Source: Pseudomonas sp. JUb42 (GTDB lineage: Bacteria; Pseudomonadota; Gammaproteobacteria; Pseudomonadales; Pseudomonadaceae). Taken from it: a stretch of 64,000 nucleotides of DNA. The position numbers and the translations under genes are program-made. Shown in pieces: positions 18,523-27,325 of the stretch (position 1 is the stretch's first letter; every line of letters begins with the position of its first letter). The stretch is from NCBI RefSeq assembly GCF_024807945.1, contig NZ_JANUFD010000018.1, positions 62,001-126,000 on the forward strand, written 5' to 3'. Below the pieces are notes generated by a model. It saw nothing but the letters and a program-made list of their open reading frames with translations, searched no databases and was not told the DNA's origin.

Positions 18523-19475
18523 TGGGTTCGCAGCCTCGGGTTGGAAAGAATGGCGCACAGGTCGGCCAGCAGAACCAGACCCAGATAGGCCGTGCAGAAC
18601 AGCATGGTGCAGGCCTGAACCAGTGCGATATCACGGTTGGTCACGGCATCGACCATCAAACTGGCGATGCCGGGATAATTGAAAATGGTCTCGACGATCA
18701 CCACTCCACCCAACAGGTACGACAGGCTCAACGCCACGGCGTTGGCAATCGGTCCGATGGCATTGGGCAAGGCATGGCGCAGGACAATCCGCACGGGGCT
18801 GACGCCCTTGAGCCGGGCCATTTCCACGTAGGGGCTGTCGAGTTGGTCGATCACCGCGGCACGGGTCATGCGTGCCATCTGCGCGACGATGACGAAACAC
18901 AGGGTCATCACCGGCAGTGCGTAGGTACGCAGGAATTGCCAGGGCGAATGAATGTCGGCGGCATAGGACAAGGCTGACAGCCAGCCCAGATTGACGGCGA
19001 ACACCAGCACCGCCAGGGTCGCCACCAGAAACTCCGGCACTGCAACCAGGGCCAGGGTGATGAAGCTCAGGATGCTGTCGATGCGCCCGCCCCGACCCAT
19101 GGCCGAACCGATGCCCAGGGTCAGGGCCACCGGCACCGAAACCAGCGCGGTGACCGCGGCCAGCATCATGGTGTTGGGCACGCGGCCCGCCATCAGTTCG
19201 CTGACCGGCATGTCACTGGACACCGAATTGCCCAGGTCGCCGCTGAGCAGGCCCAGCAACCAATGCAGGTAACGCATCACACCCGGCTGATCCAGGCCCA
19301 TCTTCACACGCAGTGCCGCCACCTGTTCGGGGGTCGAGAACTGCCCGAGGGCCTGCTGCGCCGCGTCTCCGGGGAGTACGGCAGTGATGGCGAAGACCAC
19401 CATCGACACGATCAATAAGGTCACGATCGCCGCGCCGAAGCGCCTGCCGATCAGCCACAGTGTGTTGCTATTCAT
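18519..19475 (-). CDS. ABC transporter permease, DppB/OppB type
   Basis: A 318-residue inner-membrane permease. The first helix follows WLIGRRFGAAIVTLL, a periplasmic loop with LGLDQP-like MGLDQPGVMRYLHWL comes next, and the EAA-like loop YVEMARLKGVSPVRIVLRHA lies before the last helices. Those are DppB features. A GGAGCAGGA site precedes the ATG; a longer in-frame leader is not family-like. It is the first permease gene after the binding protein. Confidence 0.92.
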   Translation of the reverse strand: MNSNTLWLIGRRFGAAIVTLLIVSMVVFAITAVLPGDAAQQALGQFSTPEQVAALRVKMGLDQPGVMRYLHWLLGLLSGDLGNSVSSDMPVSELMAGRVPNTMMLAAVTALVSVPVALTLGIGSAMGRGGRIDSILSFITLALVAVPEFLVATLAVLVFAVNLGWLSALSYAADIHSPWQFLRTYALPVMTLCFVIVAQMARMTRAAVIDQLDSPYVEMARLKGVSPVRIVLRHALPNAIGPIANAVALSLSYLLGGVVIVETIFNYPGIASLMVDAVTNRDIALVQACTMLFCTAYLGLVLLADLCAILSNPRLRTQ

Positions 19476-19509
19476 AGTCCTGCTCCGCATCACTCGGTTC
19501 GTGGCGCAA

Positions 19510-21147
19510 TCACGCGTCCAGCCAGACCTGCTCGCTGAACATGTACCCCATGAAACCGCCCAGGGGGTTGCTGCTGTAGCCCTTGATACGCTGGTCGACA
19601 CCGTCGATGTTGCTGATGAAGACCGGGATGCCGATGCCGCAGTTGTCGCTGACCAGAGTCTGCATGTCGGCGTACATCTTCGCGCGCTTGGCGTCGTCGG
19701 TTTCGCCACGGGCCAGCATCAGCAATTGGTCGAACTGCTCGTTCTTCCAGCCCGACTCATTCCACGGCGCGGTGGACTGGAAGAACTGCGAAAAGATCAC
19801 GTCGGCATTGGGACGCGGGTTGATGTTGCCGAAGCTCAGCGGATGCTTCATCCAGTGGTTGGACCAGTAGCCGTCGCTGGGCACGCGGTTGACGTTCAGG
19901 TTCAGGCCCACGGACTTGGCCGATTGCTGCAACAGCACGGCGATGTCCACGGAACCGGTCGCGGCCGGAGAACAGACCACCGGCATGCTGATCTTTTCCA
20001 TGCCGGCTTTCTTGAGCAGGAATTTGGCTTTTTCCGGATCGTAGGCGCGTTGCGGCAGATCGGCGTTGTGATAGCGCGAGCCCGGTGCAATCGGATGATC
20101 ATTACCGACCACCGCGTAGCCACGGAACACCGCCGATTTGACCTGTTCGCGGTCCAGCAGGTACTTCATGGCCTGAGTGAAGTCGGCGTTCTGCCCTGGC
20201 ATCTGGTCCTGGCGGATGATCAGGTCGGTGTAGTTGCCCGACGGCGCATCCACCACCCGGTGCCCGGCACTGGCGGAAATACGCTGGGTCGAACGCGGGT
20301 TGACCTCGTTGATCATATGCACGTCGCCGGACAGCAAGGCGTTGACCCGGGACGGCTCGTCGCCGATGGCGATGAATTCGATCTCGTCCAGGTACGGCAG
20401 GCCCGGCTTCCAGTAGCCCGGGTTGCGCACGCTGACCGAGCGCACGCCCGGCTTGAATTCCTTGACCTTGAACGGCCCGGTGCCGACGCCCAGATTGAAG
20501 TCGGTGGTGCCTTCGGGAACGATCAACAGGTGCGACACGGCAAGGATCGACGGCAGCTCGGCATTGGGTGCTGTCAGGGTGATCTGCACTTCCAGCGGGC
20601 CAGTGGCCTTGACCTCGGCGAACTGGGCCATCAGCGGCATGACCTTCGAGCCGGTGGCCGGGTCCTTGTGACGATTGAGGGAGAACACCACGTCGGCGGC
20701 GCTCAAGCCCTTGCCGTTGTGGAAAGTGATGTCCTTGCGCAGGGTGATGGTCCAGACCGTGGCCTTGTCGTTATCGATGCGCTCGGCCAGCTCCAGTTGC
20801 GGGACCAGGTGGCTGTCAAAACGGGTCAGACCGTTGTAGAACATGAAGTGACGCACGTAGTCGGTGGACAGCGCGCCCTTGGCCGGGTCCAGGGTGTCGG
20901 CAGTGGAGCTGGACATGCCCGCAACCCGGATGCGCCCGCCCGGCTTGCCCTTGAGCGGTGTGGCCGCGTCATCGGCAAAGACTTTGCCTGCGGCCCCGAA
21001 CAGGCTGCCCGCGCCCGCCGCAGCGACCCCGGCAACCCCCAACATACGCAACGCATCGCGGCGCGACAGGCCACGATTGAGTCCTTCAAACACGCGCAGG
21101 CTTTCTTCGCCTGAAATCAGTTGGGGTTCGACTTTCTTGTCAGCCAT
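19510..21147 (-). CDS. ABC transporter substrate-binding protein, family 5 (dipeptide/opine type), Tat signal
   Basis: A 545-residue periplasmic binding protein of the SBP_bac_5 family. A twin-arginine motif SRRDALRMLG at residues 28-37 is followed by an Ala/Gly-rich hydrophobic stretch and a probable cleavage after VFA (about 58), so the signal begins after an unusually long 27-residue cytoplasmic leader. The family core has LRKDITFHNGKGLSAADVVFSLN and GTGPFKVKEF. Tat export suggests folding before secretion. Ligand specificity is unknown; the operon suggests a dipeptide-like, opine-like or acylated amino acid. Confidence 0.9.
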   Translation of the reverse strand: MADKKVEPQLISGEESLRVFEGLNRGLSRRDALRMLGVAGVAAAGAGSLFGAAGKVFADDAATPLKGKPGGRIRVAGMSSSTADTLDPAKGALSTDYVRHFMFYNGLTRFDSHLVPQLELAERIDNDKATVWTITLRKDITFHNGKGLSAADVVFSLNRHKDPATGSKVMPLMAQFAEVKATGPLEVQITLTAPNAELPSILAVSHLLIVPEGTTDFNLGVGTGPFKVKEFKPGVRSVSVRNPGYWKPGLPYLDEIEFIAIGDEPSRVNALLSGDVHMINEVNPRSTQRISASAGHRVVDAPSGNYTDLIIRQDQMPGQNADFTQAMKYLLDREQVKSAVFRGYAVVGNDHPIAPGSRYHNADLPQRAYDPEKAKFLLKKAGMEKISMPVVCSPAATGSVDIAVLLQQSAKSVGLNLNVNRVPSDGYWSNHWMKHPLSFGNINPRPNADVIFSQFFQSTAPWNESGWKNEQFDQLLMLARGETDDAKRAKMYADMQTLVSDNCGIGIPVFISNIDGVDQRIKGYSSNPLGGFMGYMFSEQVWLDA

Positions 21148-21229
21148 ATCAGTTCTACCTGTCGAAAATGGAGATGCCCGGTTGACCGGAGTGTCCTTGA
21201 AGCGCAAACGACAACGGTGAAGCAAAAAA

Positions 21230-22504
21230 TCAGTAGCGGCTGTCCTGGTAGCGATAGTAGGCGCCGACCAGAGGCAGGAACCACGGTGTGCCGAAATGGC
21301 CGGGGACCGCAGGCCAGTCAAGTTCGCGCCAGGGATTGGCGTGGGTGTTGCCGTCCATGACGTCGGCCATGACCTTGCCCATGTGCACCGACATCTGCAC
21401 ACCATGACCGCTGTAACCCATCGAGTAGAAAATCCCGTCGTGCTCACCGGCACGGGGCAGACGGTCGGACGTCATGTCCACCAGGCCGCCCCAGCAGTAG
21501 TCGATGCGGGTATCGGCCAGTTGCGGGAACATCTGGCTCATGGCCGCCTGCAACACTGCGCCGCTCTTGGTATCGGAGCTGCCGCCGGACATGGCGAATC
21601 GGGCGCGACCGCCGAACAGCAGGCGGTTGTCCGGGGTCAGGCGGAAGTAGTTACCGATCAGGCGACTGGTGACATAGGATCGTTGCCGGGTGAACAGTTG
21701 CTCGGTCAGCGCTTCGGGCAATACCTCGGTGGCGACCACGAAACTGCCTACCGGCACGATGCGGCGGCGATACCAGCCGGGACCGCCGTGCTGGCAGGCG
21801 CCAGTGGCCAGCAGAATCTGCTTCGCCTGGATCGAGCCCTTGGCGGTGTTGACCTGATAACCGCCTTTATTAGCTTTCCAGTCTTTCACCGCGGCGTTCT
21901 CGTAGATCAGTGCACCATGCCGCACAGCAGCTTCAGCCAGGCCGACGCCGAAGCGACCGACGTGGATCTGTACGCCGTTGCGTTGCAGCAAACCGCCATG
22001 GAACTCATTGGAGCCGACTTCGGCACGGGCCTGGGCCGCCGTCAGCAACTCGACGTCGGCGTCCACCTCCCGACGAATCAGCTCACAGGTTCGGGCCATG
22101 CCCTCGTAGTGCATCGGTTTGGCCGCCAGCTTGAGCTTGCCGTTACGCTTGAGATCGCAGGCAATGTCTTCTTCCTCGACCAGGCTGACCACGCTCTGCA
22201 CCGCACTCTCGTAAGCCCGATAAAATTCCCGGGCCTTGTCCGGCCCCAAGCTGGCGCTGAGTGCCGAATAATCCTGGGCGACCCCGGTATTGCACTGGCC
22301 GCCGTTGCGCCCGGAGGCTTCACCTATTACCCGTCCGGCTTCCAGTACCGCCACACTGGCACCCTTGAGGGCCAAAGCGCGCGCCGCCGCGAGCCCGGTA
22401 AAGCCGCCACCGACGATCACGACGTCCACCTGCCCGGCTACCGCGCCCGTCTGGGCGCCGGTAAAGACCGGTGCGGTATCAAGCCAGTAGGATTCATTGC
22501 GCAT
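21230..22504 (-). CDS. FAD-dependent amine oxidase, PuuB/gamma-glutamylputrescine oxidase family
   Basis: A 424-residue flavoprotein. It opens SYWLDTAP, the usual PuuB/PauB start, and has the FAD motif VVIVGGGFTGLAAARALALKG, the GEASGRNGGQC active-site strand and the C-terminal GYSGHGVQMSVHMGKVMAD flavin segment. The family oxidises secondary or primary amines such as gamma-glutamylputrescine to aldehydes with peroxide release. No gamma-glutamylpolyamine synthetase is seen here, so the exact amine is unclear. It lies 82 bases upstream of the binding-protein gene. Confidence 0.88.
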   Translation of the reverse strand: MRNESYWLDTAPVFTGAQTGAVAGQVDVVIVGGGFTGLAAARALALKGASVAVLEAGRVIGEASGRNGGQCNTGVAQDYSALSASLGPDKAREFYRAYESAVQSVVSLVEEEDIACDLKRNGKLKLAAKPMHYEGMARTCELIRREVDADVELLTAAQARAEVGSNEFHGGLLQRNGVQIHVGRFGVGLAEAAVRHGALIYENAAVKDWKANKGGYQVNTAKGSIQAKQILLATGACQHGGPGWYRRRIVPVGSFVVATEVLPEALTEQLFTRQRSYVTSRLIGNYFRLTPDNRLLFGGRARFAMSGGSSDTKSGAVLQAAMSQMFPQLADTRIDYCWGGLVDMTSDRLPRAGEHDGIFYSMGYSGHGVQMSVHMGKVMADVMDGNTHANPWRELDWPAVPGHFGTPWFLPLVGAYYRYQDSRY

Positions 22505-22559
22505 TTCGTTCCCCTTCGTTACTCAGTCATGCGGGCCTGGAAAGTGCCGGATGGGTTGC

Positions 22560-23228
22560 TTACAGGCCGACCAGCGCCGCCAGGCCGCCGATGTCCGGAA
22601 TCTGCCGGTAGCCGTAGAACTCGTTGGCCGGCACTTCATGGCCACGGGCGACGAAGGCCTTGTTCTTGATCTTCATGTCGTGGGCCGGGAACAGGTCGTA
22701 GCGGAAGCTCGACGACACATGAAGGATGTCTTGCGGGCCACAACCGAGGTTGTCGAGCATGAACTCAAACGCGGCCAGGCGTGGCTTGTAGGCTTGCGCC
22801 TGTTCTGCGGTGAAAACCTTGTGGAAAGGCGCGCCGAGCTTGTCGACGTTGGACATGATCTGACTGTCGCTGGCGTTGGAGAAAATCACCAGGGGGATCT
22901 TGTCGGCGATCTTCGACAGACCTGCCGGTACGTCGGCATGAGGGCCCCAGGTCGGCACAGCGTCGTAGTAGAGCTGGCCTTCTTCGCGGTATTCAACGCC
23001 CCAACGCTTGCAGGTGCGGGCCAGGGCAGTCTTGAGAATCTCGTCATAAGGCATCCAGTCTCCCATGACCTGATCCAGGCGATACGCCGAGAAATCCTTG
23101 ACGAACTGGTCCATCTGCTCGGCGGGCACACGGTCGGCGAACAGCTCGCGGGTCATGGTGCCCATATGGAAGTTGGTCAGCGTACCGTAGCAGTCGAACG
23201 TAATGAATTTAGGTCGAAGAAAGCTCAT
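22560..23228 (-). CDS. haloacid dehalogenase type II-like protein
   Basis: A 222-residue HAD-superfamily protein in the L-2-haloacid dehalogenase subgroup. The nucleophile motif is ITFDCYGTLTNF, motif II is IFSNAS, and the lysine motif is QAYKPR. In true L-2-haloacid dehalogenases the last motif reads SSNxxD; here it is SSSFRYD, so the usual Asn is replaced. The protein may therefore be a phosphatase or a divergent dehalogenase. It is the first gene of the twelve-gene leftward operon, with an AGGA site before the ATG. Confidence 0.8.
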   Translation of the reverse strand: MSFLRPKFITFDCYGTLTNFHMGTMTRELFADRVPAEQMDQFVKDFSAYRLDQVMGDWMPYDEILKTALARTCKRWGVEYREEGQLYYDAVPTWGPHADVPAGLSKIADKIPLVIFSNASDSQIMSNVDKLGAPFHKVFTAEQAQAYKPRLAAFEFMLDNLGCGPQDILHVSSSFRYDLFPAHDMKIKNKAFVARGHEVPANEFYGYRQIPDIGGLAALVGL

Positions 23229-23515
23229 TTTGTGCGGTCCTGAAAGTATGTTTGGGTCATGGTCCGGCGGGCTGCCGGAACCGTGATTGCAACGCTGCAA
23301 CACACCTTCATTACAACACCGTGAAATCAGCAGATGGCGTTAAAAGCGCGGGCTGGTTGGTAGAAACAGCCGTTTTGCAGGCCGCCCTCAGCAGACTTTG
23401 CGGGGCGCTCCAGCCTTGGGCAAAGCCCTTATTCATGCGCTTTTATGGATCCTTTCGCGGGCTTTTCGCTCAAGGACCGGGGTTTGCGCCGCAGAACCTG
23501 CTCCGGCGCGCAATG

Positions 23516-23546
23516 AAAAACGGGCGCCATCCAGAGGAGACGCCCG
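23516..23546 (-). terminator. rho-independent terminator of the aldehyde dehydrogenase gene
   Basis: Read on the minus strand, a CGGGCG...CGCCCG stem, strengthened by inner TCC/GGA pairs, is followed directly by TTTTTC. It lies about 120 bases past the stop of the aldehyde dehydrogenase and separates that gene from the twelve-gene operon. Confidence 0.7.
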
Positions 23547-23571
23547 CCGTGTGCAGAAGACTGTCGTTGCA

Positions 23572-23656
23572 GCGAGGCTTGCCCGCGAAAGCCATACTCC
23601 AGATTCAAAAATATATCGGCTGCCCCTGCCCCTTCACGGGCGAGTCTTGCCCCCAC
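23572..23656. repeat. REPIN, family C, degenerate
   Basis: The left arm GCGAGGCTTGCCCGCGAA and right arm TTCACGGGCGAGTCTTGCCC form an imperfect inverted pair of the family seen at 5128 and 62328. Confidence 0.65.
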
Positions 23657-23668
23657 AATGCGACGCTG

Positions 23669-25141
23669 TCAGGCACCGATATCGATCAGCACACTCTTGA
23701 AGCGCAGGTTGGCCTCGAACGCTTCGCGCCCCAGGTCCTTGCCGATGCCCGAACGCTTGTAGCCGCCGGTGGGCAGGATGTAGTCGTTGCTGCGGCCGTA
23801 GCGGTTGACCCACACCGTGCCCGCTTCCAGCCGGCGAATCAGGCGCAGGGCGCGGTTGAGGTCGGCGGTGTGCACACCTGCGGCCAGGCCATAGGTGTCG
23901 TGCCCGGCCAGTTCCAGGGCCTGTTCTTCGTCATCGAAGGCCTGGATGGTCAGTACCGGGCCGAAGATTTCTTCCCGCACAGCCGGGTTTTGGCTGTCCA
24001 CGCCCGTCAACAGGGTCGGTTGGTAATAGGCCCCGCCGAGACCTTCGAACAACCCGCCACCGGCCAGCACTTCGGCACCGGCCTGGCGCGAGCGTTGAAC
24101 AATGCCGTCGATGCGACTGGCCTGCAGGCGGGAAATGATCGGCGGCAACGTGCTGTCCGACGCCCAGGTCGGGCCGGGTTTGAGGGCATTGAAGAAGCCC
24201 TGCAAATGCTCGATGAACGGCGCCATGATCGACCGCTGGATAATCAGTCGCGAGCCCGACACGCAGACCTGCCCGGCATTGCCGGTAATCGCCAGGGCCA
24301 CCGTGCGCGCGGTCTTGACCAGGTCCGGCACATCGGCGAATACCAGCTGCGGGCTCTTGCCACCCAGCTCCAGCGTCACCGGTTTCGGGCCGATCAGCGC
24401 GCAGGTCGACATGATGCTCGAGCCAGTTGCAGTGGAACCGGTAAAGGTCACTTTCGCCACACGCGGATGACGGCACAAGGCATCGCCAGTCACCCGGCCA
24501 TCGCCCTGCACCACGTTGAAGATCCCGGCCGGCATGCCCGCCTGCACGGCCAGCTCGGCAAAGCGCAGGCTGGAAAATGGCGTCAGCTCAGACGGTTTGA
24601 GCACCACTGCGTTCCCCGCCGCCAGGGCCGGAGCGACTTTCCATGAGGCCATGCTCAGGGGGAAGTTCCACGGTGCAATGGCGGCGATGACACCGTAGGG
24701 CTCAGCGATCTGCATGCCCAGACGGTCGCTCTGGGTCGCGGCCACTTCGCCGCCATGCTTGTCCGCCAGTTCGGCGAAGAAACGAATGCCTTCGGCGACA
24801 TAAGGAATGTCCCAGGCCAGCACATCCTTGTGCGGTCGCGTCGAGCCCACGGCTTCCAGCGGTGCCAGGATCTGGCCGTCGGCTTCGATCAGATCAGCCC
24901 AGCGGCGCATCACCCGAGCGCGCTCGCGCGGTGGTCGACTCGCCCAGTCGCTGGTCCTGAAGGCCTGCCAGGCGTTGCTCACGGCCTCGTCCACCAGGTC
25001 GGCATCGGCGATCGGCAGTCCGGCGTAGACCTGGCCATCAGACGGCCGCGAGACCTCCATGCCAGCCTGGGCATCCCGGTATTGCCCGGCAATGAAATGA
25101 GCGCCGCGCACCGCGACAAGACGAGGATCGAAGCTATCCAT
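23669..25141 (-). CDS. aldehyde dehydrogenase family protein
   Basis: A 490-residue NAD(P)-dependent aldehyde dehydrogenase. The APWNFPLSMASWKVAPAL cofactor block, the catalytic Glu in LELGGKSPQL and the catalytic Cys in NAGQVCVSGSRL are intact, as is EEIFGPVLTI. The family includes PuuC/KauB-like enzymes that oxidise aminoaldehydes. A GGAG site precedes the ATG. It lies 440 bases upstream of the long operon on the same strand with its own terminator, so it is probably a separate transcript serving the same pathway; it would oxidise the aldehyde made by the PuuB-like oxidase. Confidence 0.9.
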   Translation of the reverse strand: MDSFDPRLVAVRGAHFIAGQYRDAQAGMEVSRPSDGQVYAGLPIADADLVDEAVSNAWQAFRTSDWASRPPRERARVMRRWADLIEADGQILAPLEAVGSTRPHKDVLAWDIPYVAEGIRFFAELADKHGGEVAATQSDRLGMQIAEPYGVIAAIAPWNFPLSMASWKVAPALAAGNAVVLKPSELTPFSSLRFAELAVQAGMPAGIFNVVQGDGRVTGDALCRHPRVAKVTFTGSTATGSSIMSTCALIGPKPVTLELGGKSPQLVFADVPDLVKTARTVALAITGNAGQVCVSGSRLIIQRSIMAPFIEHLQGFFNALKPGPTWASDSTLPPIISRLQASRIDGIVQRSRQAGAEVLAGGGLFEGLGGAYYQPTLLTGVDSQNPAVREEIFGPVLTIQAFDDEEQALELAGHDTYGLAAGVHTADLNRALRLIRRLEAGTVWVNRYGRSNDYILPTGGYKRSGIGKDLGREAFEANLRFKSVLIDIGA

Positions 25142-25369
25142 GAAGGACTCCAGCCAGTGAAAAGCGAGGCCTCCATGCTAGAAAAAATCCCCAAGCATTT
25201 GCTGCCGACCTTGCCGGGCAATTAAGCAGTTACTGTGGTCGTGGCAGCGGTGAATTGGTGAATCTACCGAATCGCTGCGCGCCCCTTGCCAGTCTTTTCA
25301 GCAGGTGGGATACAGCACTCCAGTGCAAGAACCTTAAAGCCTGTGCATGCCTTTGAATGGAGACCCGCC

Positions 25370-26227
25370 ATGTCGGTTTCGCAACCTCCCGCTTATGTCT
25401 ATCGCCCCATGACTGCTGATGACGTCGGCAACGCTCACGGCCTTTCGGTGGCCCTGAAATGGCCGCATCGCCTGGAAGACTGGGCCATGCTGCAACGCGT
25501 CGCCCAAGGCTTCGTCGCTGAAGACAATGGCAGATTGATCGGCAGCTCGTTCGCCTGTCATCAGGGTGAGTTCTCCACCATCGGCCTGGTCATCGTCAGC
25601 GATGACTATCAAGGCAAAGGCATCGGTCGTCGCTTGATGGATCTGGCGTTGGCTACCGCTGTGCCACGGACCGCCATTCTCAATGCCACCCAGGCCGGTG
25701 CGCCGCTCTACGAGAAGATGGGCTTCAAGTCCTTCGGTGAAATCCAGCAGCGCCAGGGCCAGGCACCCTCGCTGCTGCCCATGCCACTCAAGGCAGGCAA
25801 CCATTGCCGCAACCTGACCGACGCCGACAGCGCGCGCCTGATCGAACTGGCCAATGCCGGCAGTGGCCTGGATCGCAGCAGCGTCCTCGCCGATGTCCTG
25901 CCGGGCATCGAACGCGGCATCGGTATCGAGCGCGATGGCCTGCTGCGCGCCTTCGCCCTGCTGCGCCCGTTCGGTCGTGGCCTGTGCATCGGCCCGGTAC
26001 TGGCCGAGAACGCCGATCAGGCCCGGCACATGATCGAAGAACTGTTGAGCAAGGTGCCCTACGCCTTTGTCCGCATCGATATTCCGGCCGACTGCGGCCT
26101 GACGCACTGGCTGGAAGACATCGGCCTCAAGCGCGTCGACAGCGTTACCCCGATGAGCCTTGGCCCAGTGCCTGCGGCCGCAGATGGCGTGCAGCAGTTT
26201 GCCCTGGTCACCCAGGCCATCGGCTGA
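25370..26227 (+). CDS. GNAT-family N-acetyltransferase
   Basis: A 285-residue protein. The N-terminal half is a GNAT domain with the acetyl-CoA loop VSDDYQGKGIGRRLMDLAL and a terminal LYEKMGFKSFG strand. The C-terminal half is a second YitH-like domain. The ATG at 25370 follows TGGAGA; an earlier in-frame start at 25286 lacks a site. The next gene, a two-domain cupin, begins 24 bases later and is probably co-transcribed. The acetyl acceptor is unknown. Confidence 0.85.
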   Translation: MSVSQPPAYVYRPMTADDVGNAHGLSVALKWPHRLEDWAMLQRVAQGFVAEDNGRLIGSSFACHQGEFSTIGLVIVSDDYQGKGIGRRLMDLALATAVPRTAILNATQAGAPLYEKMGFKSFGEIQQRQGQAPSLLPMPLKAGNHCRNLTDADSARLIELANAGSGLDRSSVLADVLPGIERGIGIERDGLLRAFALLRPFGRGLCIGPVLAENADQARHMIEELLSKVPYAFVRIDIPADCGLTHWLEDIGLKRVDSVTPMSLGPVPAAADGVQQFALVTQAIG

Positions 26228-26251
26228 TTCATTTTTCCGGAGAGATTGCCC

Positions 26252-26965
26252 ATGTCCCAAGCCACCGTCCTGCTGCTGGCCCGTGCCGATAACAGCCCCG
26301 TAGACACCCCGTTCAGCCAGGGCCGTCTGAGTGCCAACGATCCATTCGCCGAGCAGCGCCAGACCGCCTTTACCGACGATCAGGGCATCGCTGCCGGAAT
26401 CGTCCGCGCCAGCGGTGCATTGACGCTCAAGGATTATCCCTACACCGAGATGCTGGTGGTGCACCGTGGCCTGGTCACCCTGACCACTGCCGACCGCAGC
26501 ATCAGCCTCGAACCGGGCCAGAGCGCGGTGATCGGTCGCGGCACCGCCGTGCAACTCAATGCCCAGCACGACAGCCTGTGGGCATTCTGCGCCGCGACCC
26601 AGGCCAGCGGCCCGGACAAATCCGCCGTCGCCCTGATCGATCATCGCGCCGTGCTGGCGCCCTCGGCCGCACCGGAAGAGGCGATCCTGATCGGGCCGAC
26701 GCCGCAGTGCCGCGCCAATAATATTTTCGAAGACACCGCCAGCCCGCTACGGATCGGCGTCTGGGACTCGACGCCCTACGCGCGCCACGCCCGGGCGCAC
26801 AAGGTCCACGAACTGATGCACCTGCTCGAAGGTGAGGTCGAACTGAGCGTGGACAATGGCCCGAGCCTGCTGGTCAAGCCTGGCGATACGGTGTTCCTGC
26901 CCCAGGGCACGCCCTGCGCCTGGACCAGCAAGGTGTATGTGCGCAAGTACTACGTGGTCAATTGA
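26252..26965 (+). CDS. cupin-domain protein (two cupin barrels)
   Basis: A 237-residue protein with two cupin folds in tandem. The second contains HKVHELMHLLEGEVELSV and a later PGDTVFLPQGTPCAW strand, with histidines suited to bind a metal. An AGAG site lies before the ATG. Its position directly after the acetyltransferase suggests a shared pathway. It may be a metal-dependent enzyme or sugar/ligand sensor; I cannot name its substrate. Confidence 0.8.
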   Translation: MSQATVLLLARADNSPVDTPFSQGRLSANDPFAEQRQTAFTDDQGIAAGIVRASGALTLKDYPYTEMLVVHRGLVTLTTADRSISLEPGQSAVIGRGTAVQLNAQHDSLWAFCAATQASGPDKSAVALIDHRAVLAPSAAPEEAILIGPTPQCRANNIFEDTASPLRIGVWDSTPYARHARAHKVHELMHLLEGEVELSVDNGPSLLVKPGDTVFLPQGTPCAWTSKVYVRKYYVVN

Positions 26966-27029
26966 GCGAAGGGCTGATCAGAAAACGATCACCTCCACCC
27001 AGACCATGCTCCCTGTGCCCTGCATAAAG

Positions 27030-27062
27030 TTATCCACAGACATGTCCACGTATTTCGTGGAC
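27030..27062. other. DnaA-box-like nonamer and adjacent inverted repeat
   Basis: TTATCCACA (27030-27038) equals the DnaA-box consensus. Five bases later, GTCCACG-TATTT-CGTGGAC (27044-27062) is a perfect 7-base inverted repeat. It is a lone box, so it is not an origin; it may bind DnaA or be coincidental. Confidence 0.4.
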
Positions 27063-27131
27063 AACCTTGGACGATAAGCTGCTGAATTGCTGTGGTTTCT
27101 AATGCGCAGGGGAAGTTACTTGAAAGCAAAT

Positions 27132-27223
27132 TGTGGGAGCGAATTCATTCGCGAAAGCGGTGTTCCAAGCGATGAAGATGCGTCGAATGTACCGGCCTCT
27201 TCGCGAATGAATTTGCTCCCACA
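27132..27223. repeat. REPIN, family A
   Basis: Arms TGTGGGAGCGAATTCATTCG and CGCGAATGAATTTGCTCCCACA, differing by one base from a perfect inverted repeat, flank a spacer. It lies in the gap after the cupin gene. Confidence 0.9.
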
Positions 27224-27325
27224 GATTTGCTCCCTGTCTCGGTTAGGGTTTGCTGCGTGACAGCGCGACGTCGTAGATGGGGCGGGATATCCCACAATAA
27301 TTAGCCATATCCATCCAGAAAGTCG

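Larger units (their letters stand above)
23229..23668. other. intergenic region with promoter space, terminator and REPIN
   Basis: This 440-base gap lies between the aldehyde dehydrogenase and the dehalogenase-like gene. It holds the terminator of the aldehyde dehydrogenase (23516-23546), a degenerate family-C REPIN (23572-23656), and about 290 bases that must carry the promoter of the long operon. I could not assign a clear sigma factor motif or operator in it. Confidence 0.7.
26966..27325. other. intergenic region with DnaA-box-like site, palindrome and REPIN
   Basis: This 360-base gap lies between the convergent cupin and sensor-kinase genes. It holds a consensus DnaA box with an adjoining 7-base palindrome (27030-27062) and a family-A REPIN (27132-27223). 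The remaining bases show nothing I recognise. Confidence 0.75.

Noticed and set aside
19384..21114. Long open frame opposite the binding-protein gene
   Set aside because: Antisense to a clear SBP_bac_5 gene; composition is that of a shadow frame.
25286..25369. Longer start for the acetyltransferase
   Set aside because: No ribosome site and no family similarity in the extra 28 residues; ATG at 25370 has TGGAGA.
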